DNA from: Paenibacillus ottowii
GTDB taxonomy: Bacteria > Bacillota > Bacilli > Paenibacillales > Paenibacillaceae
Assembly: GCF_006874425.1 (NCBI RefSeq)
Contig: NZ_VIJZ01000008.1
Coordinates: 186,001 to 250,000, forward strand
DNA length: 64,000 bases
Reading direction: 5' to 3'
Part shown: positions 41,144 through 49,924 of the stretch, piece after piece
How the letters are laid out: the number at the start of each line of letters is the position of its first letter
Position numbering within the stretch: position 1 is the stretch's first letter
Program-made: the position numbers and the translations under genes
The notes under the pieces: model-generated
What the model was told of the DNA's origin: nothing
The model's database searches: none
The model's input: the letters and a program-made list of their open reading frames with translations, nothing else

Positions 41144-41581
41144 ATGTTTGAAAAAATGCCTAATTGGCTGCGGTGGGTTCTCTTTATACCAGTTGTTCCA
41201 GCTGCAGCTGCATTATATATATATTTTGTAAATATATCATTTATACACTTATTAAATAGGCTAGAACTACCAATGTTGACATATATAATTGAGAGAATAT
41301 TCTATAATTTATTTGGTATATGCTTTTGCTTAACAGTTAGTATTAATATGATACCAAAAGGAAAGATAGTATTATCTTCTGTATATCTTGGAATAACACT
41401 TCTAGCTATAGGTATGTCAATTGCCTTTTCTTTACTTATACCAAGTGAAGAATATGCGGTATGGCAAGTTATTTACGAGAGTATATTATCAGTACTAGCA
41501 GCCTTAATATCATTAATTATGGCTTTATCTGAAAGAAAAATAACTGTTGAGTCAATTAATGAAAATAATGTTAATCAGTAA
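41144..41581 (+). CDS. Four-helix membrane protein, cargo gene
   Basis: A 145-residue protein with about four membrane helices (for example WVLFIPVVPAAAALYIYFV; LGITLLAIGMSIAFSLLI). AAGGGG precedes the ATG. Very A/T-rich. Follows the single-pass gene by 23 bases and is followed by a terminator, so they are one unit. No family recognised. Confidence 0.55.
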   Translation: MFEKMPNWLRWVLFIPVVPAAAALYIYFVNISFIHLLNRLELPMLTYIIERIFYNLFGICFCLTVSINMIPKGKIVLSSVYLGITLLAIGMSIAFSLLIPSEEYAVWQVIYESILSVLAALISLIMALSERKITVESINENNVNQ

Positions 41582-41597
41582 TTCAATCACCATGAAT

Positions 41598-41637
41598 AAA
41601 AGCTCTGCTAACCTTAATGGGTCGGCAGAGCTTTGTT
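41598..41637 (+). terminator. Terminator of the cargo membrane genes
   Basis: AAAGCTCTGC and GGCAGAGCTTT form a strong stem; a short T-rich stretch follows. Confidence 0.65.
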
Positions 41638-41657
41638 ATGTATACATCTTTGAATGT

Positions 41658-41822
41658 AAATCGAATTGCAATGAATAAACTTCGTGTGATACCATAAGAA
41701 TAGATAAAGGGAACGGTTGCAGCCGCTCCCCTGTACAACTTACCGCTATAAGAGCGGTCGGCGCTGGTTTACGATCACGAAATAGACCGATACCTTGTCC
41801 AGGGCGGTCTATTTTTATTTCA
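41658..41822 (+). ncRNA. Candidate small RNA unit 1
   Basis: Promoter-like TTGCAA and an extended -10 TGATACCAT, a GGGA...TCCCC hairpin and a terminator AATAGACCG/CGGTCTATT with TTTTATTT near 41,820. The first 65 bases are repeated at 41,842. No reading frame fits. Compare the antisense RNA near 23,700, which has a similar plan. Confidence 0.5.
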
Positions 41823-41841
41823 ATTAATCAGCAATTGAATT

Positions 41842-41998
41842 GCCATGAATAAACATATTGTGATAACATAAGAATAGAAATAAGGGAGGCGCAACCCTCC
41901 CCTAGAACAACGAAGTGTGCCTTCGCGGCGCGCATTATATTACTGTGATTACAGCAAAACCCACCGTAGGCCACGAACCTTTAGCGGTGGGTTTTGCG
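41842..41998 (+). ncRNA. Candidate small RNA unit 2, antisense to the 42-residue toxin-like gene
   Basis: TTGCCA and TGATAACAT, then GGGAGG/CCTCCC hairpin, ending at AAAACCCACCG/CGGTGGGTTTT (41,956-41,995). That terminator lies in the 3' end of the convergent leftward gene, so the two RNAs overlap there, as in type I toxin-antitoxin pairs. Confidence 0.55.
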
Positions 41999-42109
41999 CT
42001 TGTTACGTCTTTTACGTATCCATCGGTAAACTTTCCGTGAACTAAACCATAGGCTTAGTACCGTAGCAGTTACTTTCAAGAGCAGATAAAGCGTACCAAG
42101 TGCAGTCAT
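41981..42109 (-). CDS. Type I toxin-like peptide, 42 residues
   Basis: A membrane helix (TLYLLLKVTATVLSLWF) followed by a strongly basic tail (SRKVYRWIRKRRNKRK). AGGAGG precedes the ATG. Own promoter with TGTTATAAT (42,171). The 3' end overlaps candidate antisense RNA unit 2. Located at the prophage edge beside the attachment site, it would help keep the element. Confidence 0.55.
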   Translation of the reverse strand: MTALGTLYLLLKVTATVLSLWFSSRKVYRWIRKRRNKRKTHR

Positions 42110-42170
42110 GGCGGCAATCACCTCCTTTACAGAAGGCTGCGCCGTGACCCCCACCCGTTGTCCTTAGAAA

Positions 42171-42179
42171 ATTATAACA
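42171..42179 (-). promoter_or_regulatory. Leftward extended -10 promoter
   Basis: Minus strand TGTTATAAT, about 60 bases before the toxin-like gene; no good -35. Confidence 0.5.
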
Positions 42180-42185
42180 TACAGA

Positions 42186-42207
42186 TGCCCCTTTTCGGGG
42201 CTTTTTC
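42186..42207 (+). terminator. Hairpin terminator at the prophage edge
   Basis: GCCCC-TTTTC-GGGGC then TTTTTC, 30 bases before the sigK junction. It would stop phage transcripts entering sigK. Confidence 0.6.
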
Positions 42208-42234
42208 TTTGCTTATGTATTCACCTCTATTGTC

Positions 42235-42250
42235 ATGGAGATAGAGATCC
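42235..42250. other. Prophage attachment junction within sigK
   Basis: Homology to sigma-K begins here: the frame reads [10 protein letters not shown], where intact sigma-K of B. subtilis has IENEILMHLR. The repeat GAGAT occurs twice at this point. The exact core cannot be fixed without the other end. Confidence 0.7.
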
Positions 42251-42609
42251 TGATGCATTTACGGTCGCTGAAAAAGACACGCAAAGACGTGTCTCTCCAC
42301 GATCCTATAGGGACTGACAAGGAAGGCAACGAGATTACTTTAATTGATATCCTCGGCTCCGAGGCGGACGATATTGTAGACAAGGTACAGCTCAAAATCG
42401 AGAAGAGTAAAATTTATCGCAATCTGGATATTTTAGATGAGCGTGAAAAAGAAGTCGTGATTGGCCGATTCGGCTTGGAAGCCGGAGGAGAAGAACGAAC
42501 ACAGCGGGAAATTGCACGAGAACTGGGAATTTCTCGCTCGTATGTGTCCCGAATTGAAAAGCGTGCGTTGATGAAGTTGTACCATGAATTTTACAAGCAG
42601 AAGGGATAG
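42235..42609 (+). CDS. sigK: RNA polymerase sigma-K, C-terminal half (spoIIIC-like)
   Basis: 124 residues matching the C-terminal part of mother-cell sigma-[19 protein letters not shown], then region 3/4 with [12 protein letters not shown] and the region 4.2 helix-turn-helix ([20 protein letters not shown]). The ATG has no ribosome site, as expected for half a gene. Excision of the prophage in the mother cell would restore a full sigK. The N-terminal half should lie left of this window. Alternatively the element is fixed and sigma-K is lost; this cannot be told here. Confidence 0.9.
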   Translation: MEIEILMHLRSLKKTRKDVSLHDPIGTDKEGNEITLIDILGSEADDIVDKVQLKIEKSKIYRNLDILDEREKEVVIGRFGLEAGGEERTQREIARELGISRSYVSRIEKRALMKLYHEFYKQKG

Positions 42610-42648
42610 TGAATAAACAGATACCTACCTAGAACTTTTGACTATTTG

Positions 42649-42673
42649 GAGGCCCTATACAGGGCCTTTTTTC
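42649..42673 (+). terminator. Terminator of sigK
   Basis: GGCCCT-ATAC-AGGGCC followed by TTTTTT. Confidence 0.85.
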
Positions 42674-42736
42674 ATTATATGTTAGTCTTGTATTTACATT
42701 ATTCAGCACTTGCTTTCCTTTTTTCTTAAATAAGTA

Positions 42737-43108
42737 CTAACTTTTTTCTAAATATGACAATGGAAGTGGGGAATAGACTATCGTATCTCCATCCTCATCT
42801 CGTTTTAAAATAATAGCGAACTCAGCACCATTACTCTCATCGCCTCTTGGCAACGGGAAGATCATAGCGGGACAACGTAACTCATAACTATAAGGAAATT
42901 CTTTTCGAAAATCCTCTAAAGCATAATTCAGAACTGCATCTATTTTATCGGTAAGCACATGAAATCCACCTATTACAAAATCATTGGACTCTTGGGAAGC
43001 GGTATACTTCTCAAATAACTTGGTCTTGTATTCCTCAACAGTGCTAAAACAAACTTCCCAATCCAAAGGGAATACGCCATTTGCCAAATAATAAGTGTAT
43101 ATTTTCAT
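42737..43108 (-). CDS. Hypothetical protein, 123 residues
   Basis: Unrecognised soluble protein. Strands and helices alternate (IYTYYLANGVFPLDWEVCF; KIDAVLNYALEDFRKEFP; AIILKRDEDGDTIVYSPL). AAGGAG lies before the ATG. Convergent with sigK. Confidence 0.55.
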   Translation of the reverse strand: MKIYTYYLANGVFPLDWEVCFSTVEEYKTKLFEKYTASQESNDFVIGGFHVLTDKIDAVLNYALEDFRKEFPYSYELRCPAMIFPLPRGDESNGAEFAIILKRDEDGDTIVYSPLPLSYLEKS

Positions 43109-43449
43109 ATTCTATACGTTCTCCTTCTCGCACCTAAAATAGTTATTTATATTGTTTCTCTCAATCTTTTTCGATATAGACTAGCCTAATCTTTGGAATG
43201 AACTGGTTAAGAACCTAAAAATAACACCTTTTCTTATTTCCTCCTATATCGTTTGAATTTTTAATTACGTAGGTTCTTATTCCGTCCATTGCTAGTATAG
43301 TTCATGAAATAACCAGTTGCTATTATAATGGTTGGCCACTCATATATGACTTTTTAATTAAGGAATACATTTATTGAGAGTTTCATATAGATCATATACA
43401 ACAACATATTTAGCAAATTAGAAATAATAGCCAAGGGAGGCAGTTCAAC
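43109..43449. other. Intergenic region between divergent genes
   Basis: 341 A/T-rich bases with no gene seen. Holds the promoters of both neighbours; GGTTAAGAACCT (43,207-43,218) is a short palindrome. A possible rightward TTGAGA ... TATACA pair near 43,375 has a short spacer. Confidence 0.4.
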
Positions 43450-43959
43450 ATGACAAAATTCAGTCAAAACCCAGACAGTTATTCGTTTTCTATGGAACCT
43501 GTCGTTATACCTGAAGATAATGTTTCAACCAATGGAGATAGCAAAAATACTTTTCCGAAAAATGTTTTGATCGATAATAATCTCTATTGGGAGAGCAGCT
43601 TAAGTGGTAAAGGTGGAGAAATCATCTTCAAATTAGATTCAGGAAAAACGATCAATGATATCCTCTTAGCCCAGCCACCTTCTCGCGCTTTTATACTTTC
43701 GTTTTCGTTACATGGCTCGAGTGACGGAGAAAACTGGTATAGGTTAGGACAAGTCGAGGCTGTACCAAGCACTGCAAAAATAACCTATCAGTTTAGTAAT
43801 GAGATTCCTTTTTCATGTTATAAAATAACTGTATTATCCTCTGGATTGAATAATACAACCACCTATTATGGTATCCGATATATTCAACTAAGAACTGCTC
43901 TCATCAATGGCGTTCCTGCCTACAGAGGCTCCAATATAAATCCTGCTATTGCGGAATAA
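43450..43959 (+). CDS. Discoidin / galactose-binding-like domain protein
   Basis: A 169-residue protein. VLIDNNLYWESS, DGENWYRLGQVEAV and YYGIRYIQL are the pattern of an F5/8-type-C-like beta sandwich. No signal peptide; AGGGAGG precedes the ATG. Ligand unknown; may bind a carbohydrate or protein. Ends near a hairpin shared with the convergent surface protein gene. Confidence 0.55.
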   Translation: MTKFSQNPDSYSFSMEPVVIPEDNVSTNGDSKNTFPKNVLIDNNLYWESSLSGKGGEIIFKLDSGKTINDILLAQPPSRAFILSFSLHGSSDGENWYRLGQVEAVPSTAKITYQFSNEIPFSCYKITVLSSGLNNTTTYYGIRYIQLRTALINGVPAYRGSNINPAIAE

Positions 43960-43975
43960 GCCAGTACAAAATACA

Positions 43976-44003
43976 AAAAGGGGGCTGAATGACGCCCCCC
44001 TAA
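43976..44003. terminator. Bidirectional terminator
   Basis: GGGGGC/GCCCCC stem around eight bases, T-rich on the minus strand (TTTTTG). Confidence 0.7.
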
Positions 44004-44009
44004 TTTTGG

Positions 44010-47000
44010 TTATTTCATTTGAAGCATATTATAAATCATCTCAGCAGCTTCCGCACGCGTAACTTCCTGTTTGGCACGGAAGCTGCCATCTGGATATCCT
44101 TGTACTAAATTAATCTCGGTTAGACCAAATACATCCTTTCTGGCCCACTCTACAATTTGAGAGGAATCTGAGTATACACTGCTTTCTTGCTGTGGTGTAG
44201 CCTTGATAATGTTATTCACCATTTTAGCGGCCTGCTCCCGGTTTATGACCCGATCTGGACCAAACACTTTGCTGCTAAAACCTCGGGCGACTTGATCCTT
44301 AATTGCTGTTTTGAGCAGATTCACGTACCACGCTGATAGATCAATATCCTCGAAGCCGAGAATCACATCTGTTTCGAGCGGTAATTTTAGAGAACGAACA
44401 AGCATCGAAGTGAATTCCATACGTGTTACAGGCCTGTTCGGTTCAAAAAGCATGCTGGATGTCCCCTTCACTACGCCCAAATCGGCAAGCACATTTATTT
44501 TCTCTCTATTAAATACCCGCTCGATGTCACTAAAATGATTTGGCTTTGTCTCGTTTGTTGGTTCTTGAAGGAGCTTGGTTTCTGTTTCTGTCGGCTCCTC
44601 TACAACAGCCTGAATCGGTTTTACACTTCCCGCGCCTCCTGTTCCACCACTTATGTCGACAGTATTCCCAGTAGTTTTACCGCTCGCAGCTTGTGCCTCT
44701 GTACGTTTTCCTTGGCTATTTTCTGCCCAAAGTCGAACGGTATACAATTGCTTCTCTCTCAGCTGTCTCCAGCTAAAAGCTCGATCCTTACCACGATATA
44801 ATTCAGTTCCATTTTCACTAGCAAGAACAAAAATATCATTTTTATGTTCTGACTCCCAATGGACGATAAATTCACTATTCGTTGTTTCTGTCTTGGAAAT
44901 CACAAATGCTTGAGACGGTAGCGTCTCGACCTCACCTTCTGCCCGCTTACCTTCACCGCTTGTGTTCACTGGCTTCACAGTAATACGATACAATGTGGAG
45001 CTATCTAATCCGTCTACTTTAAACTCTTGAGTAGTCGTATGAGCGATAAGCATCTCGTCTTTGTAGACATTATAAGCATCTGCACCTAGAGCTTCTTGCC
45101 ACGTAATAAGCAGATCGGTATCCGTCACGCTTTTCACAACCAACCTATGATTTGGTATTTGACCTGGCAATGTACGATACGTAAATGGAGCTATGTCGCC
45201 TTCTCCCGTAGTATTCATGGCCTGTATACCAAACGAGTAAATTATACCAGGCTGAAAATCTGAAAGTATGATATGAGCTTTTCTAGTGTCAAAAACTTTC
45301 CCTGTATCTTTGCGGATCACAGTATATTGGGTAGCACTCTTGATTACATCCCAGGTCAGCGAAATCTGTCCATTCCCAAGTTCCGTAACTTTGATATTCT
45401 GTACTTGAGGCGGAAGTGTCAGCAGTTCACCTGACGTTGGTGGACTGTAACCACTGCTGTCCCCACTGCTCACTTGAAAATCGTAGTTTTTCCCCCCTAT
45501 TAAACCAGATACAACTATCCGTGGTTCCGTACTATAATAATTTTGACCGTTGATTGTTACCTTATAGTGAGTTGCCCCATCAGCTGGGGTCCATATCAAT
45601 GTGGCATCATGCTCGCAAACATCTACAGCAGCAAGTTGTATAGGTGAATTAGGTAGTGTTAATACGTTGATAGATGTATCCCAACCCGTACCACTTCGAT
45701 TGTAAGCTCGAATTTTAATATTGGCAGATCTGCCTGCTGGCAAGCCCTCAAAAGTATATGAACGGATACCACGCGGAATTTGCACCTTTGGTTCATCATT
45801 GACATTCAAGATGTATCCTTCAGTCCCCGGCACATCTTGCCACGCTACACCGACAGAATATACATCCTTGGTTACACTTGAAAGTGTAGTTACCTGAGCT
45901 GGTAATGTCATAACGCCGAGATGAGCATAATCTCCAAATCCTGTTGTATTTTCGGCAGATATACGATAGTTATACTCCGTTCCCGCCTGAAGCTCAGTAT
46001 CGGTGAATTCTGTATATACATCGTTATAAACCGAGACCTCGTCTCGCTCTAGGATGTAGTAGGTGGCAGTGATTACAGAATTCCACTTCAAGTCAATTCC
46101 ATCTTCTCTTACGGTTACATTTCGGAATCCGCTTGGACTGTCCGGTAGACTTAAATAAGATACATATTTTGCTTCCCCCTCTCCCGTGTCGTTTATAGCG
46201 GATACAGAAACTTCGTAATACTTACCAGGCTCCATGCCCTTAATTGAGTTATACACATCCTGTGTAACCGTATCCTTATATATGACTTCTCCCGTACTTG
46301 CATCCGCTGCTGTAATATTATATTTATTAGCTGAAAAAACTGGCGTAAAGTCAGCCATGATTTCTGCTGAATGACGAGAGACAGGTCGCAACTGAACATG
46401 ATCAGGGGCATCAGGCAGGGTTAATACACGGACTCGATTAGAATATGCATTGCCTCCTACATGATTACTGCAACGCAGTTCATACTCATATTCCCGGCCT
46501 CCTTGCAGCCCTGTATCTGTAAAAGAATTTGTCGGATGGCTAACATCCCAAACCTCATTTGTTGTTAGATTCCGGACTGTATAAACATAACCATCGTCTA
46601 GACCGGAGGGAATAGTCCATTGCAAATCAACCTCTGTGTTGCGTACAGCTATCGCCGAGAGTACAACCGACTGCGGTTGCTTTTGAATGCGAAGTGCACT
46701 GCTGACCGTTTCATACATGTTTCCTGCCTGGTCTTTCACCTTCGCATGGACATACCATTCACCTTCATTTGAAAGATCCAGCTCGACTATTGATTCGGCT
46801 GCAGCCTCCCAGTTTTCGGGTGAATCGGGGCTGTTCGTAATTTTATACTGCATTGTCGATGGTTCAATCCCCGAGTGCTGGTCAGCGTATCGTATCCTCA
46901 CGTCAATAGGGGTATCTTTCCATTCACGCGAGTTGGGTGTCAGTTGGATGCTCGGCCGTTCCAAATCGATATAAGTTTTTGCAGTCACCGGAACGCTTCG

Positions 47001-48602
47001 ATTTCCAGCTGCATCTACAGCTTGAGCACTTACTTCTACAATCCCCGAACTATTTAATATTCCCGATGAACCAGGCACATAAGCGCCAGAACCCAATTGA
47101 TATTCATAATGTACGGCTGTAGTATCCGTTGCACCCGAGAGCGTAAATTGTACTGGTTTATTGATATATCGGGTAGGATTCGTCACCTCAGAAAACGTAA
47201 CTTTCGGAGGGGTTGGTTTGGTACGATCAATCATGATTGATTGAGTCACAATGGGACTAGACACCTCAAGATTATTGATTGTCCGCGCTGATAGTTCATA
47301 ACTCCCTTCTGCATCTAATGTAAAAGTGCCATTGTATGTCAGCCACTCCCCTGTTGGACTCAAACGATACTGCGTCATCTTAATTCCATTTGTAGAGTCA
47401 CTCCCTGACTCAATGGTAATATTCACATCACGGTTCGTTGGGCTCGTTTCGCTAGCCCGTATAACAGGAGCCGTCGGCCCCTTTTTATCAATCGTGACTT
47501 CTTTGCTTACCTCCCGGCTCACGTTACCCACGCTATCGATGGAACGAGCATAAATCGTGCTTTTGCCATCCTGGTTCAAAAGAAACACTCCGCCGTATTC
47601 CCGCCAATCCTGATTTACAACGCCGGTCAACCGAAATTGAGTATGGGCTAGTCCAGAATAATCGTCTGCCCCCGGTTGTAGTGAAATGGTATATTCATTA
47701 CTGTTCCCTATTACGTCTATATTTGGGGGAGTGGGTGGCATCCTGTCGATCCGTACATTCGCGGAAGAAAGACCGCTATACTGATTATTCACATCCACTG
47801 TTCGGGCATAAATTGTATTTACACCATGGTCATAGACAGTGAAGGGCCCGGTATATTGCTGAAATGCTCCTCCATTCAGGCTATATTCATAGTATTTTAG
47901 TCCTTCAGGAGCCACATCCCCATTGATCCACACGGTTACAGGCTCTCTGGTCCACCCTGTAACAGCCTGTCCCTCTGCGCCTGCATGAATCTGGGGTGGT
48001 TTAGGCATCAAGTCTGATTTGGGAATAATACGGATTCCAAACCTGGATATTTCATTACTTGTCTGTTGACTAGTTCCCATCGCTCTAAAATATCGAACAT
48101 CCCTTAGTGTAATAGAGTCGGTGATATCTATCCATTTTCCCTGGTAATCGCTATCGGCATAGAATTTCGTTACATTAGTCCATGTATATAGATTCGTACC
48201 GTTAGGTCTCCAACTGTCGCCCGCAGCAGCATTCGATGTATATATATCGGTATGATAAGACCCTTCAATATAAACAAAAATCCTGTAATCCAAAGCCTTA
48301 ATAGATCTTCCAATATCAATAAAACGATTTGTCGGTTGTGTAGTCCCATCACATTTATACCTTGCCGAACCCGTGCCAGTGTACACTTCCGTTGCTCCTA
48401 TCCCACTTCCTGACCAAGAGCCCCAACTATCGCCTCCACCCGGCAAATTGTTTTGGCAAAAAGGACCTCCCATGATTTCTTGGGTAGCAGCTGATACGCT
48501 TTGTGGGAATATGGGAATGGTCATCAATAAGAGGAGTAAAACCAGAACTCCATACACCCATTTGCCGTGCTTTCTTACCTTTCGTTTATTTTTTCGATAC
48601 AT
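44010..48602 (-). CDS. Large S-layer-attached surface protein with Ig/FN3 repeats
   Basis: A 1,530-residue exported protein. Signal peptide about 1-38 (basic start, LLLLLMTIPIFP, SVSAATQ). After a lectin-like N-terminal domain come about six OmpL47/Ig-like repeats (each with TIYARTVD or similar and YSG/YNG), then about eight fibronectin III repeats (each with LPxQ/LPDxP linkers) to about residue 1,320, and three SLH domains (1,360-1,530; RMEFTSMLVRSLKLP, INREQAAKMVNNIIK, VTRAEAAEMIYNML) that anchor it to the wall. Probably adhesive or carbohydrate-binding. Hairpin terminator follows. Confidence 0.85.
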   Translation of the reverse strand: MYRKNKRKVRKHGKWVYGVLVLLLLLMTIPIFPQSVSAATQEIMGGPFCQNNLPGGGDSWGSWSGSGIGATEVYTGTGSARYKCDGTTQPTNRFIDIGRSIKALDYRIFVYIEGSYHTDIYTSNAAAGDSWRPNGTNLYTWTNVTKFYADSDYQGKWIDITDSITLRDVRYFRAMGTSQQTSNEISRFGIRIIPKSDLMPKPPQIHAGAEGQAVTGWTREPVTVWINGDVAPEGLKYYEYSLNGGAFQQYTGPFTVYDHGVNTIYARTVDVNNQYSGLSSANVRIDRMPPTPPNIDVIGNSNEYTISLQPGADDYSGLAHTQFRLTGVVNQDWREYGGVFLLNQDGKSTIYARSIDSVGNVSREVSKEVTIDKKGPTAPVIRASETSPTNRDVNITIESGSDSTNGIKMTQYRLSPTGEWLTYNGTFTLDAEGSYELSARTINNLEVSSPIVTQSIMIDRTKPTPPKVTFSEVTNPTRYINKPVQFTLSGATDTTAVHYEYQLGSGAYVPGSSGILNSSGIVEVSAQAVDAAGNRSVPVTAKTYIDLERPSIQLTPNSREWKDTPIDVRIRYADQHSGIEPSTMQYKITNSPDSPENWEAAAESIVELDLSNEGEWYVHAKVKDQAGNMYETVSSALRIQKQPQSVVLSAIAVRNTEVDLQWTIPSGLDDGYVYTVRNLTTNEVWDVSHPTNSFTDTGLQGGREYEYELRCSNHVGGNAYSNRVRVLTLPDAPDHVQLRPVSRHSAEIMADFTPVFSANKYNITAADASTGEVIYKDTVTQDVYNSIKGMEPGKYYEVSVSAINDTGEGEAKYVSYLSLPDSPSGFRNVTVREDGIDLKWNSVITATYYILERDEVSVYNDVYTEFTDTELQAGTEYNYRISAENTTGFGDYAHLGVMTLPAQVTTLSSVTKDVYSVGVAWQDVPGTEGYILNVNDEPKVQIPRGIRSYTFEGLPAGRSANIKIRAYNRSGTGWDTSINVLTLPNSPIQLAAVDVCEHDATLIWTPADGATHYKVTINGQNYYSTEPRIVVSGLIGGKNYDFQVSSGDSSGYSPPTSGELLTLPPQVQNIKVTELGNGQISLTWDVIKSATQYTVIRKDTGKVFDTRKAHIILSDFQPGIIYSFGIQAMNTTGEGDIAPFTYRTLPGQIPNHRLVVKSVTDTDLLITWQEALGADAYNVYKDEMLIAHTTTQEFKVDGLDSSTLYRITVKPVNTSGEGKRAEGEVETLPSQAFVISKTETTNSEFIVHWESEHKNDIFVLASENGTELYRGKDRAFSWRQLREKQLYTVRLWAENSQGKRTEAQAASGKTTGNTVDISGGTGGAGSVKPIQAVVEEPTETETKLLQEPTNETKPNHFSDIERVFNREKINVLADLGVVKGTSSMLFEPNRPVTRMEFTSMLVRSLKLPLETDVILGFEDIDLSAWYVNLLKTAIKDQVARGFSSKVFGPDRVINREQAAKMVNNIIKATPQQESSVYSDSSQIVEWARKDVFGLTEINLVQGYPDGSFRAKQEVTRAEAAEMIYNMLQMK

Positions 48603-48662
48603 ACACTTCTCCTTTCTTTATTTTATTTTCAAAGAGTTCTACGTACTCGCTTGGGCTAGAAT

Positions 48663-48713
48663 AGAAAAAGCACCCCAAACGAAGGCAATAATGCCTAAGT
48701 TTGAGGTGCTTCC
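48663..48713 (-). terminator. Long hairpin terminator
   Basis: AAGCACC/GGTGCTT and CAAAC/GTTTG stems with a small top stem GGC/GCC; minus strand ends in TTTTTC. Follows the gene at 48,834. Confidence 0.7.
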
Positions 48714-48833
48714 TCAAGTTCACGAGTATGTTTTGAAGCTATTATACTTCGTTCCAAGCAGGATGTAAACAGAACAGCAAAATGAGCTGTGATAAATTCT
48801 CGAATTTCTCATCTCAGTGATCGCTTTGAAGTT

Positions 48834-49712
48834 TTAATCAACCCGAACACCCAAGTTCCGAAAAAATCCACGCATATTCTGCATGTAAGCATCCTGAGCA
48901 GGAGAAGATTCCTTAAGAAGATTTTGCATACTATTCATAAACGCGGAAGCTGAGGATGTATCCGCTTTGTCAAACCGATTCGTTAACTGTGGTTTATTTA
49001 ACAGCTCTTCAGTCTGTTCTGTACGTTCCTTGTATTTATGAATCCAATCGGGGTTTTGAGGAACCTTTTGTGCAAAACTCAACAGCTGGCTTAATCCATT
49101 TCCTCCACCCTTAATGTCATTCATGAACGCAGTATATTTTTGAGGATCGACCTGTTTCATCACTTCCGACAGCTTGACGTAGTCCTCAGGGGCACCTATC
49201 GGACGATCTGTAGGAGTCGTGTAGCTAATATCTCCGGTCTCTGAATCAATGGTTCGTGTCAAGGCAATACCAGCTATCTGGTTCATGGTTTGCATAAATT
49301 CCTTGGCTTTATCGCCTTCCATGTAATGATCCGCAATATACTTGGACTGGGAAACTCCCATCTCCAGCAATACCGCGCGCTGCTTCTCATCCGTTACCGT
49401 TCCATCGACGATAAAATTGGATTGAATCATATTGTACACAGCATCGGACACTTCTTCCGGTTGGCCCTCCAAAACCCGGTTTAATGCATCGTTGATCTGA
49501 GTTGTGCCAAAATACTTGGCAGCATGTGACACGATATCCCCCTCAGCCAGCTTTCTGCCAGCTTCACTAATCTCCACGGTGTCCTGAACGACGAACCTGG
49601 ACACTTTTTCTTCATGTAGCTGGGGGGACGGAACTTGCTTGCTTGTCGGATTGATCCGTAAGCTACCAGAGCTAAGAACCGCTTGTTGTGCTTTAAGAGG
49701 TTCAAAATTCAT
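48834..49712 (-). CDS. Hypothetical protein, 292 residues
   Basis: Unrecognised, soluble and helical. AGGAGG precedes the ATG at 49,712. N-terminal segment (RFVVQDTVEISEAGRKLAEG) resembles phrases in flagellar-type or surface-associated proteins of Bacilli but no family was recognised. Polar linker at about 190-240. Single-gene unit with own terminator. Confidence 0.55.
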   Translation of the reverse strand: MNFEPLKAQQAVLSSGSLRINPTSKQVPSPQLHEEKVSRFVVQDTVEISEAGRKLAEGDIVSHAAKYFGTTQINDALNRVLEGQPEEVSDAVYNMIQSNFIVDGTVTDEKQRAVLLEMGVSQSKYIADHYMEGDKAKEFMQTMNQIAGIALTRTIDSETGDISYTTPTDRPIGAPEDYVKLSEVMKQVDPQKYTAFMNDIKGGGNGLSQLLSFAQKVPQNPDWIHKYKERTEQTEELLNKPQLTNRFDKADTSSASAFMNSMQNLLKESSPAQDAYMQNMRGFFRNLGVRVD

Positions 49713-49924
49713 TCTACTTCCTCCTGTCATGTTTGTAACAGGGAATCTAAGGCGTATGTACAATATAATGTAACCCTGTTGCTATATATATCGGACAAAG
49801 CATATATGGAATGAATATATGCTTTGTCCTAAAAATGAACAATTTTTGAAGCAAGCTCCTGACTCTGAATGTAAATTGTTAAAACAAACAAGCTGACGCA
49901 GTCACTGCTTTATAGAACAGTACA

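Noticed and set aside
1..42240. Integrase or serine recombinase of the prophage
   Set aside because: No such protein is encoded in the window; HNH proteins at 22,942 and 35,039 are not site-specific recombinases.
42235..42609. Sigma-K fragment as a simple pseudogene
   Set aside because: The break falls at the known skin junction with phage DNA adjoining it, and the remaining half is intact, so programmed interruption is the better reading.
44010..48602. Repeats in the surface protein gene as a CRISPR or DNA repeat array
   Set aside because: The periodicity is of protein domains (FN3 and Ig-like) with divergent DNA; no CRISPR array was seen anywhere in the window.
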